Source of the DNA: Nevskia ramosa DSM 11499
GTDB lineage: Bacteria; Pseudomonadota; Gammaproteobacteria; Nevskiales; Nevskiaceae
Direction of reading: 5' to 3'
Length of the DNA stretch: 64,000 nt
Assembly: GCF_000420645.1 (NCBI RefSeq)
Contig: NZ_ATVI01000005.1
Location: forward strand, 666,357-730,356
In this document: positions 40,040 to 51,065 of the stretch, one piece after another
Layout: every line of letters begins with the position of its first letter
Numbering within the stretch: the stretch's first letter is position 1
Program-made: the position numbers and the translations under genes
The notes under the pieces: generated by a model
Seen by the model: only the letters and a program-made list of their open reading frames with translations
The model's database searches: none
Told to the model about the DNA's origin: nothing

Positions 40040-40801
40040 ATGGCGGTAGGTCTTCTGATCGTCGGTGACGAACTGCTGTCCGGCAAGCGGCCGGACAAGC
40101 ATTTGCCGAAAGTGATCGAGCTGCTCGGCGCGCGCGGCATCAGCCTGGAATGGGCGCATTTCGCCGGTGATGACGAGCTGCAGATCGCCGAGCTGATCCG
40201 CGCTGCACGGACCCGCGGCGACGTGCTGCTGTCCTGTGGCGGCATCGGCGGCACTCCGGATGACCGCACGCGGCAAGCCGCGGCACGCGCCTTCGACGTG
40301 CCGATTGCCCGTCATCCCGAAGCGCTGGCGATCATCGAGCGCCAGTACGGTGACAAGGCCTGGCCGAATCGCGTGCTGATGGCCGATTTCCCGCTCGGTG
40401 CGGGGCTGATCCCGAATCCAGTCAACAACATCGCCGGCTTCCACATCGGCAACTGCTACTTCGTGCCCGGCTTCCCGGAAATGGCCTGGCCGATGCTCGA
40501 ATGGGTGCTCGACGAGCGTCTGCAGGCTCTGCACAACGCCGAGCCGCCAGTCGAATTCACCTTCCGCGCCTATGGCTCGGGCGGCGAGGGCGATCTGATC
40601 GACCTGATGGAAGCCACCTTGAGCGCCTATCCGCCGATCAAGCTCGCCAGCCTGCCGTTTCGCGGTACGCCCGAGCGCGAGCGGCACATCGAATTCGGCA
40701 TCAAAGGCCCGAAGGCCGACGCCGAAGCGGCCACCCGCTGGTTCCGCGAGCGGCTGCTGGCGCGCGGTGACATTCGCATCGAAGACCTGCGTCAACCATG
40801 A
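40040..40801 (+). CDS. CinA-N/MoCF-type molybdopterin-binding domain protein
   Basis: A 253-residue stand-alone protein with the competence-damage CinA N-terminal/molybdopterin-binding fold. It has GLLIVGDELLSGKRPDKH at the start, the glycine-rich ligand motif LLSCGGIGGTPDD (around residues 70-82), and a VPGFPEMAWPM motif. The C-terminal nicotinamide-deamidase part of full CinA is absent. AGGAGGG precedes the ATG at 40040. The stop overlaps the next ATG (ATGA at 40798-40801), so it is translationally coupled to the FrhB-like protein. True substrate unknown. Confidence 0.83.
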   Translation: MAVGLLIVGDELLSGKRPDKHLPKVIELLGARGISLEWAHFAGDDELQIAELIRAARTRGDVLLSCGGIGGTPDDRTRQAAARAFDVPIARHPEALAIIERQYGDKAWPNRVLMADFPLGAGLIPNPVNNIAGFHIGNCYFVPGFPEMAWPMLEWVLDERLQALHNAEPPVEFTFRAYGSGGEGDLIDLMEATLSAYPPIKLASLPFRGTPERERHIEFGIKGPKADAEAATRWFRERLLARGDIRIEDLRQP

Positions 40802-42018
40802 GCGCAACGCCGGCCGCTGACTCCGTATTGCGGCCGGCGGCAGCTCGCGAGCTGTGTACCGATTGCGGTATCTCGCGCTCGAGCGACCCCGGCCGCTGCG
40901 GCCGCGCCTGCCAGTTCATCAAACCGGATTACCCGGCGCTGGAAACCCGCGTCCATGGCCGGACGCGGAATGCCTTGCGGCCGGACGAAACCTTCTTCGG
41001 CCCGCATCAGCAGATGCACCGCGCGGCACTCGCAAAGCCGAAGCCCGGCGCGCAATGGACCGGCATCACCACCAGAATCGCCGAACGTCTGCTCGAAACC
41101 AGCGCCGTCGACGCGGTGCTGACGATGACCGCCGATCCCACCGATCGCTGGCGCCCGGTGCCGGTGCTGGTCACCCGGGCAGAAGACCTTGCCGCCTGTC
41201 GGGGCATGCGCATGGGCTACGCACCGCTGCTGGCGCTGCTGGAGCCGGCGCGCGCTGCCGGCCACAAGCGCCTCGCGGTGATCGGCATTCCCTGTCAGAT
41301 CTATGCCCTGCGAGCACTTGAAGCGGAACTGGGTTTCGACCGTCTCTACGTGATCGGCACGCCCTGCTCGGACAACACCACGACCGAGAACTTCCATACC
41401 TTTCTCGACCTGCTGTCGGATCAGCCCGACACGATCAGCTATCTGGAATTCCGCGCTGATTACCACGTCGAACTGCGCTTCGACGATGGCCGCCACAAGA
41501 CCATCCCGTTCCTGCAGTTGCCGATCTCGAAACTGCCGCGCGACTTCTTTCCGCTGACCTGCCGCACCTGTGTCGACTACACCAACACGCTCGCCGACAT
41601 CACCGTCGGCTACATGGGCGGCGAGGGCGAGCAATGGCTGATCGTGCGCAATGCGCGCGGTGCGGAACTGCTGGCGCTGCTCGGCGATGAAGTGCGTCTG
41701 TCGGCGCCGGGCAGTGCCGGCAAGCGTGCCGGGCCGGTCAAGGGATTTCTCGCCAACACCGAGCGCGCCGCTGGTGGCTTGCCGCTGCGGCGGATGCCGG
41801 ACTGGCTGAAGCCGATCGTAGGCTGGCTGATGCCCAGAGTCGGCCCGCGCGGCCTGGAATTCGCGCGTGCGCGGGTCGAGATGAAAGCGGTGGAAACGGT
41901 CATCCATCTGCGTCGCGAAATGCCTCGCCGGTTGAAATCGATGGTGCCAGCGCACGTCTGGAAGCTGGTCGAGGCCTATGGCTTGAAGCCGTCTGAGGAC
42001 GAGATCCCACCGCGCTGA
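40798..42018 (+). CDS. FrhB-family iron-sulfur flavoprotein (HCAR/BciB-like)
   Basis: A 406-residue protein with the two Frhb domains of the coenzyme F420 hydrogenase beta-subunit family. N-terminal Cys20, 23, 34 and 38 (CTDCG ... CGRAC) look like a [4Fe-4S] site. Later cysteines lie in IGIPCQIYALRAL, IGTPCSDNTTTEN and LTCRTCVDYTN. Sequence blocks such as VHGRTR, GAQWTGITTRIAE, SDPxDR-like ADPTDRWRPVPVL and LADITVGYMG closely recall plant 7-hydroxymethyl-chlorophyll a reductase and the divinyl reductase BciB, from memory. No phototrophy genes are visible here, so the substrate is open. It follows a CinA-like gene with ATGA overlap. Confidence 0.8.
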   Translation: MSATPAADSVLRPAAARELCTDCGISRSSDPGRCGRACQFIKPDYPALETRVHGRTRNALRPDETFFGPHQQMHRAALAKPKPGAQWTGITTRIAERLLETSAVDAVLTMTADPTDRWRPVPVLVTRAEDLAACRGMRMGYAPLLALLEPARAAGHKRLAVIGIPCQIYALRALEAELGFDRLYVIGTPCSDNTTTENFHTFLDLLSDQPDTISYLEFRADYHVELRFDDGRHKTIPFLQLPISKLPRDFFPLTCRTCVDYTNTLADITVGYMGGEGEQWLIVRNARGAELLALLGDEVRLSAPGSAGKRAGPVKGFLANTERAAGGLPLRRMPDWLKPIVGWLMPRVGPRGLEFARARVEMKAVETVIHLRREMPRRLKSMVPAHVWKLVEAYGLKPSEDEIPPR

Positions 42019-42145
42019 GCGTCGGCCACTCGTGGCATGCACACATTGGCCGATCGAAATGCATCGGTAATGAGGGTCAACCCTCGAAGATTCCCTAGAA
42101 TGCGCGTCCCGTAGAACAGCTCCAGAACCGCCGAGACCTTCGCGC

Positions 42146-44436
42146 ATGAATCCGATCGACGCCCAGCGCAAGGCCGCGCTCGAATATCACGAGTTTCCGA
42201 CCCCCGGAAAACTCGCGGTCATGCCGACCAAGCAGATGGTCAACCAGAACGATCTGGCGCTGGCCTATTCGCCCGGTGTCGCGGCAGCCTGCGAGGAGAT
42301 CGTCAAAGACCCGGCCAACGCCTTCCGCTACACCGCGCGCGGCAATCTGGTGGCAGTGATCACCAATGGCACGGCCGTGCTCGGTCTTGGTGCAATCGGC
42401 CCGCTGGCAGCCAAGCCGGTGATGGAAGGCAAGGCGGTGCTGTTCAAGAAATTCGCCGGCATCGACGTCTTCGATCTGGAAGTCGAGCAGCGCGATCCGG
42501 ACAAGCTGATCGAGCTGATTGCCGCGCTCGAACCGACCTTCGGCGGCATCAACCTCGAAGACATCAAGGCGCCGGAATGCTTCTACATCGAGCGCAAGCT
42601 GCGCGAGCGGATGAAGATTCCGGTTTTCCACGATGACCAGCACGGCACCGCGATCATCGTCGGCGCGGCGGTCACCAATGGCCTGGCAGTGGTCGGCAAG
42701 GACATCGGCGCGGTCAAGCTGGTGGTCAGCGGTGCGGGTGCGGCGGCGCTGGCCTGCGTCGAGTTGCTGGTCGAGCTCGGCATCCGCATCGAGCATGTCT
42801 GGCTCACCGATCTCGCCGGTGTCGTCTACCAGGGCCGCACCGAGCTGATGGACGAGGACAAGGCACGCTACGCGCAGGCCACCGACGCCCGCACGCTGGC
42901 CGAGGTGATCCCGGAGCCGACATCTTTCTCGGCCTGTCCGCCGGCGGTGTGCTGAAGCCGGAGATGGTCAAGACCATGGCGACCCGGCCGCTGATCCTGG
43001 CGCTGGCCAACCCGACGCCGGAAATCCTGCCGAGCGAAGTGCGCAGCGTCCGCGACGACGCGATCATCGCCACCGGCCGCACCGATTACCCGAACCAGGT
43101 CAACAACGTCCTGTGCTTCCCGTTCATCTTTCGAGGCGCGCTCGATGCGGGTGCCACGACGATCACTCGGGAGATGGAAATCGCCGCCGTGCGGGCGATT
43201 GCCGAACTGGCACGGCTGGAGCAGAGCGATGTCGTGGCCAATGCCTATGGCATCGAGGATCTGTCGTTCGGCCCCGAATACCTGATTCCGAAACCCTTCG
43301 ATCCGCGCCTGATCGTGCAGATCGCACCGGCTGTGGCGCAGGCGGCGATGGACTCCGGCGTGGCGACCCGGCCGATCGAGGATTTCGACGCTTACCGACA
43401 GAAGCTGCAGCAGTTCGTGTACCACAGCGGCACCCTGATGAAGCCGGTGTTCGCGGCCGCGCGCCGGGTGCCGGCGGACAAGAGCCGGATCATCTTTGCC
43501 GAAGGCGAGGACGAGCGCGTCCTTCGCGCCGTGCAGATCGTCGTCGACGAAAAGCTGGCGCGGCCGATCCTGGTCGGCCGGCCGAAAGTCATCGCGCTGG
43601 CGATCGCCAAGCACGGCTTGCGGATCAAGGCTGGCGAGCATTTCGATGTCGTCAATCCGGAATACGACGAGCGCTATCACGACTACTGGAGCGAGTACCA
43701 GACGATCATGGCGCGCCGCGGCGTGACTGCGCAGTACGCGCGCATCGAGATGCGCCGCCGCACCAGCCTCATCGCCTCGATGTTGCTCAGGAAGGGCGAG
43801 GGCGACGGCATGATCTGCGGCACTTTCACCACTACCTGGCGCCATCTGCAGTACATCGACCGGGTGATCGGCCTCAAGGAAGGCGCCAACTGCTATGCGT
43901 TGATGAACGGCGTGGTGCTGCCAACGCGCCAGCTGTTCATCGTCGACACCCACGTCAATGTCGATCCGACCGCCGCCCAGCTTGCCGAGATCACCGTGAT
44001 GGCCGCTGAGGCGATCCGTCGCTTCGGTATCGAGCCGAAAGCGGCGCTGCTGTCGCATTCGAACTTCGGTTCCAGCGATTCACCGAGCGCCCTGAAGATG
44101 CGCGAAACCTTGGCGCTGCTGCGCGAACAGGCGCCGGAGCTGATCGTCGACGGCGAAATGCATGCCGATTGCGCGCTGGACGAAGCGCTGCGTCGCTCGG
44201 TGCTGCCGGAATCGACCTTGACCGGCCAGGCCAATCTGCTGGTCTGCCCGAACCTCGATGCCGCGAACATCGCCTACAACCTGCTGAAGACCGCCGCCGG
44301 CAACAATGTCGCGATCGGGCCGGTACTGCTCGGCTGCGCAAAGCCGGTTCACATCCTGACCCCGTCGGCGACCGTGCGTCGCATCGTCAACATGGTGGCG
44401 CTGACGGTCATGGAAGCCGCCAAGGGCTTGACCTGA
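42146..44436 (+). pseudogene. maeB: NADP-dependent malic enzyme MaeB with a frameshift
   Basis: The intact enzyme decarboxylates malate to pyruvate with NADP and carries a C-terminal phosphotransacetylase-like domain. Here the reading frame breaks near 42913-42915. The first frame (42146-42955) gives 269 residues: the malic domain start, HDDQHGTA and the nucleotide-binding [16 protein letters not shown], then nonsense after TLAEVIP. The second frame (in the register of 42949-44436) continues with [26 protein letters not shown] and the full PTA-like domain (AEGEDERVLRA, NFGSSDSPSALKMRE). Adding one G to the GG at 42913-42914 would restore a normal enzyme of about 763 residues. Either a real one-base deletion or a sequencing error; no slippery heptamer is present. 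Confidence 0.85.
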
Positions 44437-44584
44437 GGGGCTCTGAACTCTACGCGGAGCGCAGCATTTGTTATCGGAAAATGGCTCGCCCGCCTTGGGC
44501 GTAGCCGCCAAGTTCCAGTATCCTTCGCGCGCTTTTTTGCTGCCCTTATCGCCGCTTTCGCAACAGGAACTGACAGGACATATC

Positions 44585-45769
44585 GTGGACCAGACGCTCG
44601 CCGCCCGCGTGGGCCGTATCAAGCCCTCTCCGACTCTCGCCGTCACCGCCAAGGCCGGTGAACTGAAAGCGCAGGGTCTCGATGTGCTGAGCCTCGGCGC
44701 CGGTGAGCCGGACTTCGACACGCCGGCACACGTCAAGGCCGCCGCCGTGAAGGCGATTGCCGATGGCTTCACCAAGTACACACCGGTGGGCGGCACGCCG
44801 AGCCTGAAGCGGGCGATCATCGCCAAGCATCAGCGCGATAACGGTCTGGAATACGCGCCGAACCAGGTGCTGGCTTCCGTCGGCGGCAAGCAGGCTTGCT
44901 ACAACCTCTGCCAGGCGCTGCTCAACGATGGCGACGAGGTGATCATCCCGGCGCCGTTCTGGGTCAGCTATCCGGACATGGTGCTGCTCGCCGACGGCAA
45001 GCCGGTGATCCTGCCGACCGATGCCTCGACGCGCTACAAGATCACCGCGGCGCAGCTGGCGGCGGCGATCACCGCGAAGACGCGGCTGATCTTCCTGAAC
45101 TCGCCGTCGAACCCGTCGGGCATGGCCTACACCAAGGCCGAGCTGGCGGCGCTCGGCGAAGTGCTGCTCAAGTACCCGCGGATCATCATCGCCAGCGATG
45201 ACATGTACGAAAAGATCCTCTGGGCGCCGGAGCCGTTCGCGAACATCGTCAACGCCTGCCCGGAGCTGTACGAGCGCACCATCCTGATCCACGCGGTGTC
45301 GAAGACCTACGCGATGACCGGCTGGCGTCTGGGCTGGTCCTGTGGCCCGAAGTGGCTGATCACGGCGATGGCCGACATCCAGAGCCAGAGCACCTCGAAC
45401 CCGACCTCGATCGCCCAGGTGGCCGCCGAAACCGCGCTCAACGGCGACCAGGCCTGCGTCGCCGAGATGACCGTCGCCTTCAAGCGCCGCCACGACCTGC
45501 TGGTCGACGGCCTGAACAAGATTCCGGGCATCAAGTGCCTGCCGGGCGACGGCACCTTCTACGCGTTCCCGGACGTCTCCGGCCTGATGAAGGCCAAGGG
45601 CTTCGAAGACGATCTGCAGCTGTCGGACGCGCTGCTGAAAGAGAAGCTCGTCGCGCTGGTGCCAGGTTCGGCATTCGGCACGCCGGGCCACATGCGCCTG
45701 TCGTTCGCGACCAGCGACAAGGTGCTGGTCGAAAGCCTGAAGCGCATCGACGAATACGCGCGCGGCTGA
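44585..45769 (+). CDS. Pyridoxal-phosphate aminotransferase, aspartate aminotransferase type (class I)
   Basis: Transaminase of 394 residues, most like the AspC/AatA group that moves amino groups between aspartate and 2-oxoglutarate. The PLP lysine is Lys240 in HAVSKTYAMTGWRLG. Other family residues are GAGEPDFDTP near the N terminus, NSPSNPSG (Asn that holds the cofactor) and the final Arg in GHMRLSFA. I used the GTG at 44585 after AGGA, since the preceding in-frame codons do not look like protein. It is downstream of maeB and ends with its own terminator. Close relatives can use aromatic or other acidic substrates. Confidence 0.92.
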   Translation: MDQTLAARVGRIKPSPTLAVTAKAGELKAQGLDVLSLGAGEPDFDTPAHVKAAAVKAIADGFTKYTPVGGTPSLKRAIIAKHQRDNGLEYAPNQVLASVGGKQACYNLCQALLNDGDEVIIPAPFWVSYPDMVLLADGKPVILPTDASTRYKITAAQLAAAITAKTRLIFLNSPSNPSGMAYTKAELAALGEVLLKYPRIIIASDDMYEKILWAPEPFANIVNACPELYERTILIHAVSKTYAMTGWRLGWSCGPKWLITAMADIQSQSTSNPTSIAQVAAETALNGDQACVAEMTVAFKRRHDLLVDGLNKIPGIKCLPGDGTFYAFPDVSGLMKAKGFEDDLQLSDALLKEKLVALVPGSAFGTPGHMRLSFATSDKVLVESLKRIDEYARG

Positions 45770-45788
45770 CGCGCTGCGATGGTGACCG

Positions 45789-45815
45789 AAGGCCCGCAGA
45801 TGCGGGCCTTTTTTT
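45789..45815 (+). terminator. Rho-independent terminator of the aminotransferase gene
   Basis: A stem of about ten pairs (45789-45798 with 45801-45810, very small loop) ends in seven T (45809-45815). Confidence 0.88.
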
Positions 45816-45855
45816 GGGGGCTTTCCGGTGCCGGCAAAGGCAGGCCAGCGGCCAC

Positions 45856-45879
45856 AAAAAAGCCCGCACGAGGCGGGCT
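45856..45879 (-). terminator. Rho-independent terminator of tRNA-Asn
   Basis: On the minus strand a 7-bp stem (45879-45873 with 45867-45861, 5-nt loop) is followed by six T. It lies 11 bases after the tRNA CCA end. Confidence 0.85.
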
Positions 45880-45890
45880 GGTTTTCTGCG

Positions 45891-45966
<76 letters not shown>

Positions 45967-46356
45967 ATTCGGCAGGCGCGCATTCTAACGGAAGTTGCCG
46001 GCAAAGCAACATCATCTGCATCGATTTCATCGTTTCGATGCTGTGCGGGCATCGGCCACATTGGCCTGTCACAGGGTCCGGGCCGTGCTGACTTCGTGGC
46101 CCGATTCCGCAGGCCGGCGTGATTGATCGATCTCGGCATTGCTTCGATCCCGAGGCCGGGTACCATACCGATGGACCTTCATCACCGCGCCGTGTCGTCG
46201 ATAGCGCCGACCGCCGCCGTCGAAAGTCCGCGAGAGTCTTGCGAAGACATACCTAAAGACTCCAGCAGCAGTGAGCGCGCTTCGCTGGCCAGATCCGGCG
46301 AAGCCTGATGTTCACTTCGCCAGCTGGGGCCACCGCAATCAAAAAAAGATCAGACC
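45967..46356. other. Gap between tRNA-Asn and icd with no clear gene
   Basis: 390 bases. The left end carries the tRNA promoter. The rest has only short open frames (for example 46123-46308 on the plus strand, Ser/Glu-rich, no ribosome binding site) that I do not accept. It must hold the icd leader and promoter, but I could not place the elements. Confidence 0.5.
45982..46009 (-). promoter_or_regulatory. Candidate promoter of tRNA-Asn
   Basis: On the minus strand TTGCTT (46009-46004) and TAGAAT (45987-45982) are separated by 16 bp. The predicted start is about nine bases before the mature tRNA 5' end. Confidence 0.42.
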
Positions 46357-48594
<2,238 letters not shown>

Positions 48595-48606
48595 TCGGCA
48601 TTGCAG

Positions 48607-48644
48607 TGGGCGGAAGTCAGGTCGATCGACCTGGCTTCCGCCCA
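48607..48644. repeat. Large near-perfect inverted repeat downstream of icd
   Basis: A self-complementary stretch around the centre 48625/48626: 17 Watson-Crick pairs and one G-T wobble (48617/48634) within 19 paired positions. It can form a long hairpin or cruciform. A T-rich run (48657-48662) follows 12 bases later, so it may serve as the icd terminator or mRNA end, but the spacing is unusual. Confidence 0.6.
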
Positions 48645-48731
48645 ATGCTCGGCGAGATTTTTTCCGCGCGTTTAACCCCGTTGGGCCATCGACTCCGTTT
48701 GAGTCATCAAGTCCCCACGGAGGTTCTCGCC

Positions 48732-50489
48732 ATGCACCGTCATTTGCCTATCTTCGCCGCCGCCAGTCTGTTCGGTGCGGCGATCGCGCTGTCCGCCTGT
48801 TCGACGACTCAGCCCGCTGAATCGGCGCATCAGGAAGTCTTGCCCGCGGCAGCGCCGCAGCCATCGACGCAGACTGAAGCCGATCAGGCCGTGGTTAGCG
48901 CCAAGGCGGCCCGAGCGGCGACGATGCAGGAACATCGACTGAGCAAATCGATGCCGGCGCCGATGCAGACACTGATCGCGCCCGGTGCGCCGCTGTATCA
49001 GCCACAGCCGGCCGAGGATCGCGAGCAGTACGCCGCGCTGACCGCCAATCCGGTGTTCCGCGCAGGTGAAACTCCGGTGTCGACGTTCAGCGTCGATGTC
49101 GATACCGGTTCGTACTCGAACGTGCGCCGCCTGCTCAATGAGGGCCGCCTGCCGCCGGCCGATGCCGTGCGCGTCGAGGAGTTGATCAACTACTTCGATT
49201 ATGCCTATGCCGGCCCGAAGGATCGTTCGACGCCGTTCGCGCTGCATACCGAGCTGGGCCCGACGCCCTGGAACTCGAACACAGAACTGCTGGCGATCGG
49301 CATCCAGGGCTGGAAGCCGGCGGCCAGCGAGACGCGGCCGTCGAACCTGGTGTTCCTCGTCGATGTGTCCGGCTCGATGCACGACAAGGACAAGCTGCCG
49401 CTGGTCAAGTCCAGCCTGAAGCTGCTGGCCAATGAGCTGACTGCGCGCGATCGCATCAGCCTCGTCGTCTACGCCGGCCGTACCGAAGTGGTGCTGGAAC
49501 CGACGCCGGGCGACCAGACCGCGAAGATCATCGCCGCGCTCGATCGCCTTGAAGCCGGTGGCTCGACCAATGGCGCCAGCGGCATCCAGCTCGCCTACCA
49601 GATGGCGAAACAGGCCTACATGCCAGAAGGCAACAACCGCGTGCTGCTGGCCACCGATGGCGATTTCAATGTCGGCATCAGCGATGTCCGTCAGCTGAAG
49701 CAGATGGTCGAGGAACAGCGGAAATCGGGCGTGGCGCTATCGACGCTCGGCTTCGGCACCGGCAACTACAACGACCAGCTGATGGAGCAGATCGCCGACG
49801 TCGGCAACGGCCACTACCAGTACATCGACAGCCTGACCGAAGCGCGCCGGGTGTTCGTCGACGAGCGCGCGTCGGCGCTGGAAACGATCGCTCGCGACGT
49901 CAAGATCCAGATCGAGTTCAACCCGGCGCTGGTCGCCGAATACCGCTTGATCGGCTACGAAAATCGCCTGCTCAAGCGCGAGGATTTCAACAACGATGCG
50001 ATCGATGCCGGCGACATCGGCGCTGGTCATCGGGTGACCGCGCTGTACGAGATTGCCCGCGTCGGCAGCGGCGGCGAGAAGATCGATGGACTTCGCTATG
50101 GCGCCGAGCAGCGCAAGCCTGCAACCACCAAGACTGGCGAGTTGGCCTTCCTGCGTCTGCGCTACAAGCTGCCGGATGACGGTATCAATGCCAGTTCCCG
50201 GCTGATCGAACGGGTGATCCGTCCGGAAGATGCGGTGACGGCGCTGAAGACTTCGGCTTCGTTCAAGCTCGCGGCAGCAGTTGCCGCTTACGGCCAGATC
50301 CTGCGCGGCGGCGAGTACGTCGATCGTTACGAGTTGCGCGACGCTGCAGCGTTGGCAAGATCGGCGATGGCGGGACAGGCCGATCAGGCCAGCGGCCGCA
50401 GCGCAGAATTCGTCGAGCTGGTGAAGCTCGCGGCGAGCCTGAAATCAACCACCGCCGCGAATCGTCCGAACGGGGAGACGACTGACTGA
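48732..50489 (+). CDS. VWA-domain lipoprotein (YfbK-like, with DUF3520-like C terminus)
   Basis: A 585-residue lipoprotein: the signal ends in the lipobox LSAC (Cys23). A von Willebrand N-terminal domain (about 100-195) is followed by a VWA domain (about 205-375) with the metal-binding DVSGSM (Asp211, Ser213, Ser215) and later TDGDFNVG, then a C-terminal DUF3520-like region with LRYKLPDD. GGAGG precedes the ATG. The ECF sigma factor starts on the base after the stop, so the genes are coupled. Surface or periplasmic protein interactions are likely; no exact role is known. Confidence 0.88.
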   Translation: MHRHLPIFAAASLFGAAIALSACSTTQPAESAHQEVLPAAAPQPSTQTEADQAVVSAKAARAATMQEHRLSKSMPAPMQTLIAPGAPLYQPQPAEDREQYAALTANPVFRAGETPVSTFSVDVDTGSYSNVRRLLNEGRLPPADAVRVEELINYFDYAYAGPKDRSTPFALHTELGPTPWNSNTELLAIGIQGWKPAASETRPSNLVFLVDVSGSMHDKDKLPLVKSSLKLLANELTARDRISLVVYAGRTEVVLEPTPGDQTAKIIAALDRLEAGGSTNGASGIQLAYQMAKQAYMPEGNNRVLLATDGDFNVGISDVRQLKQMVEEQRKSGVALSTLGFGTGNYNDQLMEQIADVGNGHYQYIDSLTEARRVFVDERASALETIARDVKIQIEFNPALVAEYRLIGYENRLLKREDFNNDAIDAGDIGAGHRVTALYEIARVGSGGEKIDGLRYGAEQRKPATTKTGELAFLRLRYKLPDDGINASSRLIERVIRPEDAVTALKTSASFKLAAAVAAYGQILRGGEYVDRYELRDAAALARSAMAGQADQASGRSAEFVELVKLAASLKSTTAANRPNGETTD

Positions 50490-51065
50490 ATGTCCACAGG
50501 CCCTAGCGATGAACAGCTGATGCAGCGCTACCGCGACGGCGATGCCAGCGCGTTCGAGCCGCTGTATCGGCGTCATCGCGATGGCGTCTACCGCTATCTG
50601 CTGCGCGGCTGTTCGCGGTCCGAACTGGCGGGCGAGCTGTTTCAAGAGGTGTGGATCGGCGTGGTGCGGGCGCGGACTGACTGGCAGCCACGCGCCCGCT
50701 TCGCGACCTGGCTGTACCGCATCGCCCACAATCGCCTGATCGACACCTGGCGCAGCACACCGCAGGGCCACGAGTCTTTGCCCGATGAGAGCGACGAGGA
50801 CGGAGGCACGAGTATTCCGCCAGCGCTGTGGGCGCCGTTGCAGGAGCGGCCCGAAGAACAGCAGCTGGCCAGCGAGCGCGGTGTGCGTCTGCGCAAGGCG
50901 CTGGCCACCTTGCCGCGGGAACAGCGCGATGCCTTCCTGCTGCATGAGGAAAGCGGCATGAGCCTGGACGAGATTGCCGAAGCCAGCGGCGTCGGCCGCG
51001 AAACGATCAAGAGCCGGCTGCGCTACGCGCTGGCCAAACTGCGAGAGGCGCTCGCCGATGTCTGA
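50490..51065 (+). CDS. ECF-type RNA polymerase sigma factor
   Basis: A 191-residue sigma-70 family ECF protein with region 2 (YRRHRDGVYRYLLR, ELFQEVWIGVVRAR, RFATWLYRIAHNRLIDTWR) and region 4 (LPREQRDAFLLHEESGMSLDEIAEASGVGRETIKSRL), joined by an acidic linker. The ATG follows the VWA lipoprotein stop directly. The downstream gene overlaps its end by eight bases and could encode its regulator. Target promoters are unknown. Confidence 0.93.
   Translation: MSTGPSDEQLMQRYRDGDASAFEPLYRRHRDGVYRYLLRGCSRSELAGELFQEVWIGVVRARTDWQPRARFATWLYRIAHNRLIDTWRSTPQGHESLPDESDEDGGTSIPPALWAPLQERPEEQQLASERGVRLRKALATLPREQRDAFLLHEESGMSLDEIAEASGVGRETIKSRLRYALAKLREALADV

Noticed and set aside
46123-46308. 60-codon plus-strand frame between tRNA-Asn and icd
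   Set aside because: No ribosome binding site, no recognisable sequence and biased composition.
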